From positions 50,559,483 through 50,623,482 of the forward strand of contig OY754329.1 of NCBI GenBank assembly GCA_963573305.1: a stretch of DNA of 64,000 bases, read 5' to 3'. The translations under genes were made by a program, and so were the position numbers. This DNA comes from Pyrrhosoma nymphula. Its lineage: Eukaryota > Arthropoda > Insecta > Odonata > Coenagrionidae. Positions 1-13,800 of this stretch are shown here, one piece after another; position 1 is the stretch's first letter; each line of letters begins with the position of its first letter. The notes beneath the pieces were generated by a model. It made no database searches and was not told where the DNA came from. It saw nothing but the letters and a program-made list of their open reading frames with translations.

Positions 1-1750
1 AGATGGGTGACACTTGAAGAGCATTTAGTCAACTTGAGGTCATTAACTTGCTATGATTACAAGGAATGGAGTTGGCAGATAGCTGCATATTATCCTGAAG
101 GCAAACTCAACGATTTGTGTTAGAGGGTGAATTTTCGTTAAATATACACGACATCGCATGTCATGAAAATTTTAGAAATTCACCTCAATATATGCTATGA
201 AAGTTTAAGGAATCGTTTCATAGTTAACGTAGCTGTCTCGAAGGGTAATACTCTTAATTGCATGCATTAAAACATCAGAATTTCTCAAATTTAAAGTAGG
301 CATGCAAGACGAGCTTTTAGTGGTGACCTTGGACAACGTTGCCTGACCGTGGTGTTTTCTCAAATGTTTATTAAAAAACTATTTATTTTTAAAAATGTGA
401 AATCCATCTTAAATTATCCACATTGTTTCCTCTCAAACCGTTCAAGATTCCCATTATTCATCTCCCTCTCCTGTGCATGCTCAAGATTTTTCACTCCTAT
501 CACCCAATTTGATATTTTGTTACGCTACGTATTATATTTTTAATTAGTGTTTTTGGCGTGACAACAAATACAAAAACCTTATAGCAGACTGTTTCACCTT
601 TAAAAAATTCTTAAACATTTCTTTAAATTAAAAACTTTCTGACCGTAAACCGGTTTATCTTTCTATCGAAACTGTCGTGGCTATTGTTTGTCTCTCCTAC
701 CGTCAATTCCAGATGATTGTTAACTTTTCCAGGATGGTCATATAAAGTTTTATTCCGTTTATGTATTCTCAACCGATTGGTAACAATTCTATGGTTAAAA
801 TTCCACCCAGAAGCTGGGAATAAATTTGCATGCAATGAGGGCTTGGTTCAGTGATATTTTTCATCTTAAAACCTAACTCTGGGCCTTTTGAAGTCTCAGC
901 TATTCCTGTGATACATGCCAAACTCTTTCATTAAATGAATTTTATTTTGATAAAAGACATTGTGTCAATTAAATTCTTGTATACGGCCCAAATTATTTGT
1001 AATGCATTTTTTGCTTGATCGGCTAATTTCACTCCAGAAATAATACCAGGATCTCCAGGAGTCGCAGCTATTAAAGGTTATCTAGTAATAATCTAGCACG
1101 AAAGAGTAACATCGAAGAGCTCAATTCAAGGTTAAAAAATTTCCGTTGTGTAAAATTCAAATCAGACGGGCTGAATTATTCTCATGGTAGAAGTGCAAAA
1201 TCGTGTAAAATTAAAGGCCTCGGTGCCTTGCATTAGATTTTATATGTATTAAAGTTATCAAAATATTGACATCTGTATCCAACGTAATGATTTTATTTGA
1301 GAATCATTAGTATTCGCTTATAATGGCAACAAGTATTTTTATTCTTAAAAATATTAAAAAATTATTTGCGTTGAAATTTGACCGGAGAAAAGGATTATGG
1401 ACAGTTAATCGAGTCCCTTACCGTTGAGTGGTCTTGATTAACGTCTGTACATTGACCCGGATAGCTGAAGGCCCGTAGTTTGATTACCGGTCCATGAAAC
1501 CTTTTCTCCTCTGGTATTTTTTCACTTATTCTTTGCCGTTTATCGCGGAGGGTGGAAAAAATCTTGTATTTCAAAGTCATTGACCTATAAACTTCAAAAT
1601 ACTCTTCCGTCTTTTCGGTATTTAAAAAATTCCTAGCATTTACTGATGAAAGTGCTTATTTTAAAGTAATACGAAATTGAAATATAATGGTAATGATGAT
1701 GCGAAGGTACAGGGGAAAATTGCAGATCTTGTATCCTTTTTCAACCCCAG
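1..1750. other. Upstream or intronic stretch, no gene recognised
   Basis: No exon could be supported here. The carboxypeptidase that follows must have a signal peptide and most of a propeptide upstream of its first recognised exon. No reading frame on the plus strand in this stretch resembles them, so they are either very short exons I missed or lie before the window. The sequence is AT-rich and shows no terminal repeats that I could pair. Confidence 0.5.
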
Positions 1751-1850
1751 GTTGATTCTCGCCGAAAAGCAGAGGCAATCCGATGCAATCGCAAGAAAAG
1801 GAAAGGTTGACAGCAGAATTACATTCGACAGATACTATTCACACGAAGAG
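1751..1850 (+). CDS. Carboxypeptidase exon: propeptide end and mature N-terminus
   Basis: The exon opens after a pyrimidine-rich acceptor (ttcaaccccag) and closes at GAAGAG|gtaagc. It carries one base of a split codon, then 33 codons ending ITFDRYYSHEE. That string is the usual start of the mature enzyme and joins in phase 0 to MNAYLDE at 3844, as in the family. Arg22 just before ITFD is the likely activation cleavage site. Confidence 0.8.
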
Positions 1851-4800
1851 GTAAGCATATAATCTAGTACTACTTGGAAGTAGAGGAACGATAGATCTCT
1901 TGAATTAAAGAGCTACACAGGGGAAATGGATGTTAAAGTATCAGCAGTGTTTGGACGATTACATGCCCCATTAACGGGATATGCTTAAAGTGCACCTGGT
2001 TTATGATCAGTGCCGGATTAACAATTAGGCAAAGTAAGCAGTTGCCTATAGGCCCTGAGGCTTTGGTGGCCCCGGAGGGGCCCCGAGATTTTTTTCCCCT
2101 TCCTTCTCTTACGACTTGTTTATATACTTGTCACGATTAAATATCTCTTTGAGCTTGAATCGTAAAAGGTTTTGAAATAATAAAGCCCGTTTTCATATTT
2201 CAATTTTATCGATATCACCAGTTGCCTATATAGTTCAGTCGCTAGAGGGGTAAAAAGGGGTCCAATCCTACATTAAATCAGGTTGTTCTGATTTTTTATA
2301 TGCTGTTTGGGATGGTTAGAGAGTGAAAAGCCCATTTTTTCGTTATCCCCACCCCTCTGCATTTTTCTCCATCTTGAAAAAAACCACCGAAGAACGGCAC
2401 TTTTTCCGGTTTTTCGCTTATAACTCCTAAACGGTGCATTGTAACCAAATTTGATCCGTATTTTGTCTTGTAGAGGACAAAATTTTCTGCAGGAATCACT
2501 TGGTAACTTTGTTTTCACGACCAATAGCGAAGGCAGTACAGAGCAGCAAATAAGGGGTAAAATCGCAATTCCAGCAAAATTGTCACTTTTCCGTCCTTTT
2601 GGATCGCTTGAATTCTATGAAAAACTGATTTTAGTAAATATGCACGCAAATAAGTTGTGAAGATGTTAGTTGCCTGAAAATTGCACGTCTCAAAAGGTTT
2701 TTTTACCACCAATATCAAGGGGTGTGGGTAAAATTGAGAGAAAATAGTTTTTTTTTCGAGTTGTCCAGAAGTGTTATTTGGTCATTACTTTTCATTCATT
2801 CTAATTTTTATTACTAATGTGGACATAACTTAGTAGATATTTGTAAACTTAATTCATGGAGATAACAGGGATATACAAAGTGCCTGCAAGCAGAGGTCTC
2901 ATACTTCCAAGACAGCAGGAAGGACACAGTCTTGCGTGCAATCGATTGTAACTGGGCACTTAGAGCGCATGGCAATCATTGCATCTGACACGTATCATTA
3001 ACCAAATGGCATCATGACCCATTGTGTCCAATAATTGACAGCTCACTTAGTCAACACAATTATCACTAAAAAGTTACTGGAATTGATGACATTTGAGGTA
3101 CATACATAAGATCTTTTGGCTCTCGTTAAGATTGACGTAAAAAAGTAAATTTCCGAAGAAAAAAATAAGATTGGACAACTTTTAGCCAAATTGCCTGAGA
3201 CAAGTGGTCCCATTAAGGCAAAATTGCTTCTTGGAAAGACATCCTGACATTTATCCCACGCCGTATTCTGGCAATTACTCTACCAATGATAATTATTCCC
3301 CTCTCTAAGCCACATTCTCTCCTCTTCAACTTCATATCAAATCAGTTACGCCGTGCAGGTTAAAGCCCACTCGGAAAGGAGGACCTGAGACGTCTCTGCC
3401 CATGTGCCTACGTGGAGTTTGTGGGAGCTAAAATGATGGCATTGGTTTGTTTATACGTGTGGCCCACAGGTAATTAGTATTCAAAGTATTTTATTATCCC
3501 TACATTACCAAATGTGCCAAAAATTATTACTATTTCCATTTTCATGTCAAGAATAATATTTACGAGCTTTCTTAATAACTTCAAAGAGAACAAAATCACT
3601 TTTTGCGAAAATAATACGCATGCAGGACCTCTGCCTCAATTTCAACCAAATGAATTCAATCCCTATGACACGTACTCATTATCCTACAGGTACAAAATAT
3701 TTGTACAAGTTACATTTTTCCTTTAGATTACACTAATGTAATTAATAGTGCGTAAGGTTTGCCTCACGTGGCGAGTGAGTTTTTTAACTCATTTGTACGA
3801 TGCCATTCGTCAAAACAATTTCTCTCTCTCTCTCTTTCTCAAGATGAACGCCTACCTCGACGAAGTGGCCTCCAAACATCCCAACACAGCCACGGTGGAG
3901 ACAGTTGGCAAGTCTTACGAGGGTCGAGACCTTAAGGGAATAAAGCTATCCAGTGGAGGAACCGGGAAGCCTCTGGTGTTCGTGGATGCAGGTGGGTGAT
4001 ACCATACCCGGGGTGGGTTTACCCACGGTATTTCTTACACATTCATAAATATTGTAGCATTCGATGTAGGAATCGCAAGTTTTCTCGTATAAAAAAAACA
4101 CCCAAAGGATAGGCTGTATTTTTTCCTTACTCTTACTAAATAATCTTTAAAGAGACTCAAAGTGTTTTCAACCCAAGCGTATATGCTTGTGTTGAAGATC
4201 GATTGAAAGGACCGTTTCACCAACATAGAGATCGTGAACAGAATGAAGAAAGAAAAAGAGGCCATAATTACCAGGAAATTTGAAAATTTTCATACTTCAG
4301 GAATGTAACGAGACACCCTGGACTATGTTATTTATTTATTTAGAAAAACTTGTACAAGTAGAAACCAGACTAGAAGGCACAGTGTTACATATTATACTCA
4401 TTGTAGTATTCAGATGTGAAGTATAAATAAACAAGTAAACACCTTGAAATATATCTTAAGGGCATAACTCGGGAAAGCTTTGGGGGGGGGGGGGTGATTA
4501 GTATTTGTACCCCTCCCCTCGGCGACTCTTACCAGTGATGATCGCCACAGTTGTTCCTTGGAAAACGTATCTTTAATAAGGACTTTACCTACAACACGTC
4601 AAAACCGATTAAGTGCGCTTGATTTTCAGTTATCAAAATTTGAATGTAGGATACTAAAATTGAGCTTTTTCTCCGTCGTAGGGGGGGAGGGCGACGCCCT
4701 TCCCTGGTTACGCCCTTGGATCTGATAATACACCAAAAATACAACCGAAACATTTATTTCACGTTATTCTAAGTATGAAATATTTTAAATATCAAACTTA

Positions 4801-7800
4801 TTGAGTGCTTGAATTCTTATATCAAGTCTTTAAGGCCCTTGAACTGTTTGGAAAGATTATAAATAGTCCTCCAGGTAGTTGCTTCCATTGTGACATTCCA
4901 CAATTCATTTGACATTCTACATCTCATATTGCAAGGAAAAATCGAAGGTAAAAGAAGACCAGTTCTCATCCATGGGCATGGACATTGATTTTCCTTATCC
5001 GCACGAATGGCTTTGTCGAGAAAAAAATTATTTTCGGAATGCACAAATAGAAATTGTTTTCAGTCGCACGCGCAGGTGCAAGATATAACCCCACTGTGTA
5101 GAAACCCACCATGAAAAAAGCATGCTGTACCACCAAGACCTGTTCTCTAACATATTTTTAGATGAAATAGGAAGAGCATACCTACCAGTTGGGGATGATT
5201 CAAGTGAACAAGCTTTTTTCAACAAGTTCAATAACCGATGCCAGAATATGCCGCAAAAATCGTGTGTTGTAAATTATTCTCTGAAATATTAGGTGTAATT
5301 GTATGTATCTCCTCACTTAAGAGTAAATATTCATCGCAGAATGATTCCTTATGGCATATCTTCAGTGGAGAATATTCGCTGACGAATTCCACCTCACCAT
5401 TCCATCCCTCAGGGTCTATTCTATTATTCATTGCTCTAATATGATTGAGTGAAATGGAGTGCTTCGTTGTCATATTTGCGAAGTATGTACTTGCTCACTG
5501 TGCTCTAATGCCTACGATGGCTTTAGCGCAAAGTGAGTTGAATATCCTTGCCATTTCGCTGAAAACAAACTAATAGAAAACCTAGTTAATCGTTGCCCTC
5601 CAACAATAACTTCTCAGTTGGAATGAAAGAGTTTATTATTCTGAACATGGCTGATGATTCAACCCGCAGGTATCCACGCCAGGGAATGGATTGCGCCTTC
5701 TGTCGCCCTCTACCTGATCCAGGAGCTTACCGAAGGCAGTGCCCAAGATCTGCTCGAGAAGGTCGACTGGGTGATTTTGCCTGAAGTCAACCCTGATGGC
5801 TACGAGTACTCGCGAAGCGAGGTGAGATATATCTATATAAACACATTTTATTGGGAGCTATTGTAGTATTTAGTTGCTGTAGGAAAAAAATTTTAAACCT
5901 CCGACCGTCTAACTCCCTTCTCACGAGCAAATCGACCGTTGTACGTCGGCGTTGGCAACATGTTTTGACGTCGTAAGAAAATCGTCAGACACCAGCTTCA
6001 AACTTACTTGATGTATTTTTTCTTTTAACCTACGGTACAATAGTCATTCTCCTCCATCCCATAGAAGAAGAAAAAATCAGAATGCAAGGAGTATAGAACA
6101 AATAGTTTTATTTCACAGGCGGTAAAAATTTTACTTAAAGTAATTCATAAAAGGTTGGAGAGTAAAGCAAATTATTACTCAGGAGATGACCAGATTGTGT
6201 TAAAGAAGGCGAAGAAACTCGGGATGTGATTTTGGTGATGAAAACACTTGTACAATATCGTATAAAGGAACAAAAAATAAGGATGTTTTGCTTGCTTGCT
6301 TGAATTTCGAAAAGTCGTCCCACAGAGTTAATTGGGAAAAGCAATTGAAGATACTTATGAAAATAGGAAAATAGATGGGTGAAATATGAGACTCATCTTA
6401 TATTTATACATGAACCATAGGGCACAGGTAAGGGTGGCTGACGAAGAATCAGGGTGAGCAGTTATAGGTCGCGGGGTAAGGCCAGGCTGCCCGTTTTCGC
6501 CTTTGCTTTTTAACATTTACGCAGAAGCCCTCGACAAGAAACTAGAGAGTGGAGATGAAACGGGCACCGAAGAAAGATGGGACGAGTTGAAGAGTGAGGT
6601 GGTGTCCCTCACATGTGGTGTGCCTTAAGGCTCCGTCCTGGGACCAATTTTATTTTTAATTTATGTCAATAATTTGTGCAACGGTTCATTTCATGGAAAA
6701 CTTACTTCTTTTGCCGATGACACGGAATTATGTTATTCGTCGACTACTGTCTCCGATGTTGTATTACAGATGCAAAATGATTTGAGTAGAATTAATTATT
6801 GATTCATGTGCAATAACTTTGTTCTAAGTGTCAAATCTAAGTATATGTTATTTGGCTTGAAAAGTATACTTGTGCCATCAGATGACATTTATTACAGATG
6901 TCCTCATTGCTTGACGTCAAAAGGAAGCGTTTGTATAAATTGCCTAAAAATTGAGAATATAAATCATATGAAGTACCTCGGTTTAATTTTAGGTAAAAAT
7001 TGTAATTGGAAATTACACATTAACAAATTGAAATCTGAGCTGCTAATTTCCTTGAGAAAATTTTATCTTCTCACATATAAATGTCCAGTTTATATTCTGA
7101 GGACTGTGTACTTGCTCTAGTTAATTCAAGGATACAATATGGAATATCTTGTTGGGGAGGCACCTATTATATTAACGTCAAACCAATTAGAGTTATGCAA
7201 AATAAAATCCTAAGGGTAATTTTACGAACTTCCCGGATCGAATCTTCCTTCCCGCTATTCTTAGGGTTAAAAATCCTCCCAATTAGACATTTGCTTGTTT
7301 ATAAAGTCTTAAGAATTTTTTTTCAATCGCAGTTGACACAAAATAAACCATGTCCTTGCACAAAAACATTAAGATGCCACTAAATTACTTTTGTTCCGAA
7401 ACCTAGAATTGAAGCTTTTAAACACTTTTTTAAATTATTTAGCCCCAAAACTGTATGATAAGCTATGACAAAAATTACACTGTTGTAACAGTCAAGCTGT
7501 CTTTACGTATAAATTGAGAGGCTGGTTATTTCTTAATAAGGATATTGAATTTCTTTTTAAGACTATTACTTGATTTTCTTCAAGACAAGAGGTCCACGGA
7601 TTATGTTCATTGTTTATTTAACTCTATTTTTCTACCAATTTTATTGTAATATATTTTTTTATGAATATTTTCAATTATTGTATTATTATTATTGTATTTT
7701 GTATTGGTTCATTGGTATAACTCTATTTTTCTACAAATTTTAATTGAATATATTTTTGTTTATGAATATTTTCTATGATTGTAGTCTTCTTGTATTTTGT

Positions 7801-10800
7801 ATTGGTTTACGAAGGTTGTTCACATACCTTTATTCATATTATATGGAGACATGTTAGATGAGTCATAAATGAGCTATTTTTGTTTAACGCTAATGTCGTA
7901 TAATGTACTGCCGAGCATTGCATTCATTGAATGGCAACCCCTAAATAAGATTATATCTTCTTGGGCGCCTAGTTTCACTGGTTTTTTGTGTATTTTAGTG
8001 TACTTTTTTGGCAGTGAAATAAATATCTTTATCTTATCTATCTTTATCATTTGCTTTGCCCGGATGGTACCAAAGTTTTCGCCGTGGTTACTGCTTTAAG
8101 ATCCCGAAATGGATTTAAGACGGTGGGTTAAGCCGAGGAGATTCAATGGATTGCTTTATTATTCCATTCGCAGGACCGAATGTGGAGGAAGACCCGTTCA
8201 ACCACGTCATCTGCGGACTGCCCTGGCGTCGACGCCAACCGCAACTTTGACTTCCACTGGATGGGTGAGTATTCGATCTCCAGAGCGTCCACGGAAACTA
8301 TTACGTACGAAGTATCGCGAGATGGGGGTGCTTTGCATCAAATTAAAAAAAAATAACGTTTTATTGCTCTCAGTGGATCAGATGGGGAATTTCATGCATG
8401 GTAATGTGCTCTTTAACAATACTTGGAACATGAATCGTACCGTCATCTTGCTGAGTTGCTCCCATTCGCATTGCTAGCTTATTACCATTGTAAAAACGGC
8501 AATTTTCAATCACCATGGTACAACTGATATTTAATAACATTAACGTCCATTATATTTGTTTCTCATCACTTACCGGTCCCTTTAATATGATGATTATTAA
8601 TCATTCTTACTAACGTGCAGTTAGATGGCTGAAAACAACTATTTTAGATAGTTAACAATGGTAAGCTTAGCCGGGTAGAAAACGTTACCAAGGTCGGTAC
8701 CGTCATAGTCAGGCTTAGGCATTATTGATTGAAACTGAATGACCCTTGAAATGGATTACCCATGGTCAAAAGCTAGTTATGCGAACGGAGAATAAACTAC
8801 GCCATGAATCCCGCTGAATGAAATTATGGAGGCGTCATTGGCTACCCTTGCATCACCTCATCTTCACCATTAAATATCATGGGGTATTAAAATGTGATGC
8901 AACGTTACCCACTGCAGGGGATAATTTGCATCAATATTTTAAAAATTATTAATTTATTACGTTATATTAACCAAAAATCAGCTAATAATTATTGTTTTAG
9001 AATATTTTACAATGCGGACGAATATTACATACATCATACATACCCATCACGCCATTCCCTTTCGGGGTAGGCAAAGTCAAAGTATTTAGTTATTGCTGTT
9101 AGCCCTATAAAACTGGATTATTTGTTCCAAAATGATTAGCTGCACGTTTTTACGTCCTTTTCCTTTAAAACAATCTAAAAAGTTAAGGAATGTACCCACA
9201 TTCTACGGTAGTGTAACTATTACGCCTTCGAGTAGATGTCGTGTGCCTGAAAATAAAATCCTTTGAGACATAACTTTCTATTAATCTTGTAGATTGATAG
9301 AAAACTACGAAAAATTGAAACCGCGGCCTAAGTCAAAAACTGCTGCGGACAAATATAAAGCATGAAAAGCTATTGAAAGGACAGAGTCGGAATTTCGAGT
9401 AATTTCCATCGGTAAAGTGGTGGGATCAAACGTAAGAGGAATCAAAAAAATAATGTGATTAATGCTGATTCCTCTCAATTCTACAGTAAGATCTATTGAT
9501 TACAATTTTCAGGCTCAATTCAAAGGCATCGTTCAGCACTACCGATTTTCGCAAAATTTGACGTGATTTTTATACTCTACGAAAACTTAAAAATGTGATA
9601 TATTTTCAGTGAAAATAGTCCGCCTTCAAAACTATTAGGACTAGTTTGGTAGTCGCTAGAGACGTGGGGGTACCATACTAGGCAATTGGAAGAGATATTA
9701 AGATCACATGGGTTTTAGGTTGACAGGGAAAAAATGTATTAAACCTCAATACTATATCCGTAGTGCTGAAATATGTAAGAGACAAAAATAAGAACTGCCA
9801 AACACACACGTTCAAGAATTCCTTCTCCTCATGCAAAAGTAATGACTTCAACAAAAACAGAGCCAATCACTACTGATCACTCCATCAATAGACGTCTCAT
9901 TTTTCGTCCCTTTCATCGAACAATTAATTTCTCCTACTCCCTCCATTCTTCAAGTTTAGTCTGCGAACTTCCCCTGACATACACGCTTACGGCGGCTCGC
10001 GAGGTAGTTCGTAGAAATAATAATAATAAGGCGTCTTTCTGGCAAGCGAACTTAGGACTATCTAGTCTTCTCCTAGGTGTACACTGTACATCCCATACTA
10101 AATATATCTGAAGCTTCATTTTGACATGCAGTTGTACTTTTCTTGACCATCCCCATTTTTTAAGCCGCTCCTTATCCTTTTTATGGCTAAAGTCTCACCA
10201 TCAAAATATCTACAGGTTTTGATTGACAGTGTTTCTCACCCTTTGGCTTCATCATACATTTATAATCAATGTCATTACAGAAGTTACTAGCCGCGTGCGA
10301 TCATACTAGTTATTTTACCTCAGGATTTTCGGTACTGACGGATTTGCACAGAAGCCTACTAAAGTATTTTCATTTCTTGTGCGGCTTACGTTAACCACTA
10401 CGTTTACCAATCGATCTCAGATCGGTCTGAGTTCAGACCGATCTGAAAGTTCAGCAGGGAGCTAACTCAGATCGCCTGGTTTACCAACACGGTCTGAAAA
10501 TATCGATATTGAACTATCGATTTCAGTAGTTTGAATTATTTTGAGATTTCTTGCATATTTCAGCCGCACACTTCTCTCCTTTCCCCTCTTGCAACAAGTC
10601 ACGCCGAAAATGATATCGATTTTATTTTGTTTACCATCGGTAACCAAAAGAAGAACGATGAGCGCCACGCTCCGGCCTCTTCGGATCGATCTGAGATCTC
10701 AGACCGGTTAGGGAAAGCGGGCTGACTCGGCTCGCTTCTCAGATCGATCTGGCCAGCGTGCTTCGTTTACCATACCGAGCTGAGCCAGTCAGATCGATCT

Positions 10801-13800
10801 GAGATCGATTGGTAAACGTAGTGAATGAAACTTATCACGAATAAAAAATTGATGCCATATATGTGTGGTAAAATTTTCTCTTTTAGATTTTCTAGAGGAA
10901 TACTATGGATCCCAGAATGTTATTGGCCCAGTAACGAAGGCTTAAAGACATCAAGCGAGGAACTAATTTTCGCTTTCATTAATTCGCAATGTTGAGGCAG
11001 TTCGCCGCGATTGCGAAGAAATGAATCCTCACTCTAAGAAACGCCACGAAAACCTTCGCAGTGACTTCTTTCATTTGAGTAGTTTAAAAAATACTTCTAT
11101 TGTTGAATGCATGTCATAGCTGCCGGAAAGAAAGATACCTACTAAAGATGCAGAATAATCGTCTGAATCCTTTTTTCCAGCCCGAGTAGCGGACTCCAGG
11201 GCCATTTCTATAAAGGAACGCATTTTGAATTCAGCAGCAGTAAATTGCTTACAACTCAATGTTTAACAAAGATTGGTGCCTTCGTTTTACTATCATTTAT
11301 TTTTTCCATATATATTTGCGCCCGCCATGAGGTATTTTCCAAAAATATCATATTTATGTATAGGAAAAATACTATTTCTTCCTGTTTCACCCGTTCTGCC
11401 TTTCATGTCAATTAATTAATTGTCATTTTTTCAAATTGTGAAAAAATCTAGGATATAATTGACGTCATTAGATAGATGACACGCTTCTCTCTCATCTCTA
11501 TGAGCACTGATCCGAAAAAACTCATCAAAATAATTTCCCGGAGAAACCTCCCAAATACCAAGGATTTGATGATTATTGGTTCAAATCCACTTTCGCGGCG
11601 ACACAAATTCCCCCTTTGAATGGAATGTAATGCAAGCGCCGAAGATTTGAACGCCTGCATCGCGTGTTCCCTCAGCCGTGAAATATGTATTTTGTTGATT
11701 ATTGCTTCTGAGAAAGAAGAAATAGATCTTATCTCCCGCTTGAGGCAAACCTTAGGCTCATCAGCTTATCGTGCGAAGTGTTTATTTTCCATTGAACGGA
11801 AAAGCGTGGCAATCGGGGAGTCACGCTTGTTCCATTTTCTATAAGTGATCGTTTGCTACCATTCCATCAATGCCTCTCGTTTTGAAATCATTCATAGCCG
11901 CTTCCCTTAATAGTGTTTACTCATAAATGGCTTGGATATTTATTTTATCACTTTGAGATATTCACACAGGATTCTCAAAACAATGCCCTCAAGTTATAAA
12001 CACTGGGACTCGCCGCTGATTTTGCCTAAACTTTTGCTTTCTGATCCAGAAATTGAGGGCATCGTTAAGCATTATATGAGTCTCACTTAATTTACTTCAC
12101 CGTCAACAGAGATCGCATTCGTCAGAGCAGCATGAACATTTATATGCAATCTATTTACCGAACAAATCGTTTAATTAGACAAACGAGTAAGTTTTTTACA
12201 TGGTGGGTGAGGATAGGAAACTGCTGAGGGAGATTAGGAGAAGGTAGAGTAGGTGGTTGGAGCGGGTAATGAGGGGCGAAGGGAAACTGCGAGCCGTAAT
12301 GTATCGAATATATCCAGCAAGCAGGGAAGGAGAAAGGAGAAAATAGGCTTTAAGGACGGGATGAGGAGAGGTAGGGCGTATGCCTTCCTGAAGAAAGAAA
12401 TAGTGTTAGGCGGTGGGTGCTAGCGACTGTTATAGATATTAGGGATGGGCAGAAAATACCGGTATTCGGTAGTACCGATACTATTTTTTTAATCCGGTAG
12501 TACTAACCAGTATTTAAATTCGGTACTACCGACGGTACCGGTACTAAATATAACGGTATTCAGACAGTGCTGCCATCTTGCGTCAACTAACGGAACTAAC
12601 TATGAAAATTTACTGACTACACTAAATTTTCAAATTTTCTCGTAATATGTGTCATTCTTTTATTTACATGGTCGTGAAGTTGAGGTATGTTTGTTATCAT
12701 TATTGATATAATAGGTAAGTATAAATTTAGTAAGTAAGTACGACGGAACAGTAGCGTAGCCAGAGGGGGCAGGGGGGACGAAGGCCCCTCCCACCCCCCG
12801 CCCCGCCCCGTGTTCTAGTGCCCCTAAGCTGTGTATTTTTCCACTCTTAAGTCCCAAATACGTATAAATAAATGAGTATAATACGTTGTCAATTGTCATA
12901 TTTTGTACAAACCCATCCGCCTATTGTATCACCAAAATTTGTAAAGTTTAGTAAACCGGTTAATTTATGAGTCGGCGCCCCCTAAACATTTTCTGCCACC
13001 CCTAAAAATTTGCTGCCCCCCTTGACCCAAAACCTGGCTACGCCACTGCGACGGTACCGGTACTAAAAATACCTGTATTTAGCATAGATCTTGAATAAAA
13101 TCCTGTTCAAGATCTATGGTATTTAGACAGCGTTGCCACCTTGCGTTAACTAACAGAACTAACTATGAAAATTTAGTAACTACACTAAATTTTCAAATGT
13201 TCTCGTAATATGTCTGTCTTTTTTTCTCATTTACATAATCGTGAATTTGAGATATGTTTGTCATCATTATTGATATAATAGGTAGGTATAAATTTTTGGC
13301 GCATGCCGAACACCAGACAATCGATGATATTGAACCGTATAAATACAAATATTTATTCCTGTAAGTTAAACGTTAGTACGACCGCAAGGATTAATCACTA
13401 TAACAGGTGATTTTACCTGACCACAACATTAAAACAACACCAATTGTTCTTCATGTGATTTAAAATCATTCCAACAAAAAGTGACGAGCGCAAGCATACA
13501 GCGTAAAATAAAAAGTATTTACTGAATATCCGCGATGTATATTCCCGATGAATGTTCGTTAAAAATGCCGATGGATGGAAATTTCTGTATAGCTTTTAGG
13601 ACTGATATTCTAATTTGCCGAAATACCGGAAAATTAGGGTGAAACGTATGTTAATTTGTAATTAATAAAAATATTTAATGAACCACATAAATACCGGTAT
13701 TTTTTCGTCGGTACTACCGGGAGAGTAGAATTATCGCTTTTTAATACTCGTTTTAAAAAACACCGGTACTTTTTTTAGTAGGTACTGCCCATCCCTAATA

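Larger units (their letters stand above)
12440..13797. mobile_element. Non-autonomous hAT-like element with TAGGGATGGGC ends
   Basis: It begins TAGGGATGGGC and ends GCCCATCCCTA. The flanking 8-mers are ATAGATAT (12432-12439) and ATAGATAA (13798-13805), 7 of 8 identical, as expected for hAT target duplication. The interior carries many CCGGTA/GGTACTACCG motifs near both ends and two direct copies of about 170 bp (about 12553-12722 and 13118-13300). No transposase frame is present. Two smaller insertions lie inside it, at 12749-13048 and 13083-13118. Confidence 0.75.

Noticed and set aside
3627..3690. Exon-like frame with FNPYDTYSLSY after tgcag and before a gtacaa donor, at first taken as the exon before 3844
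   Set aside because: It leaves two bases at the donor and would create a stop when joined to 3844. The exon at 1751-1850 joins in perfect phase with the expected family sequence.
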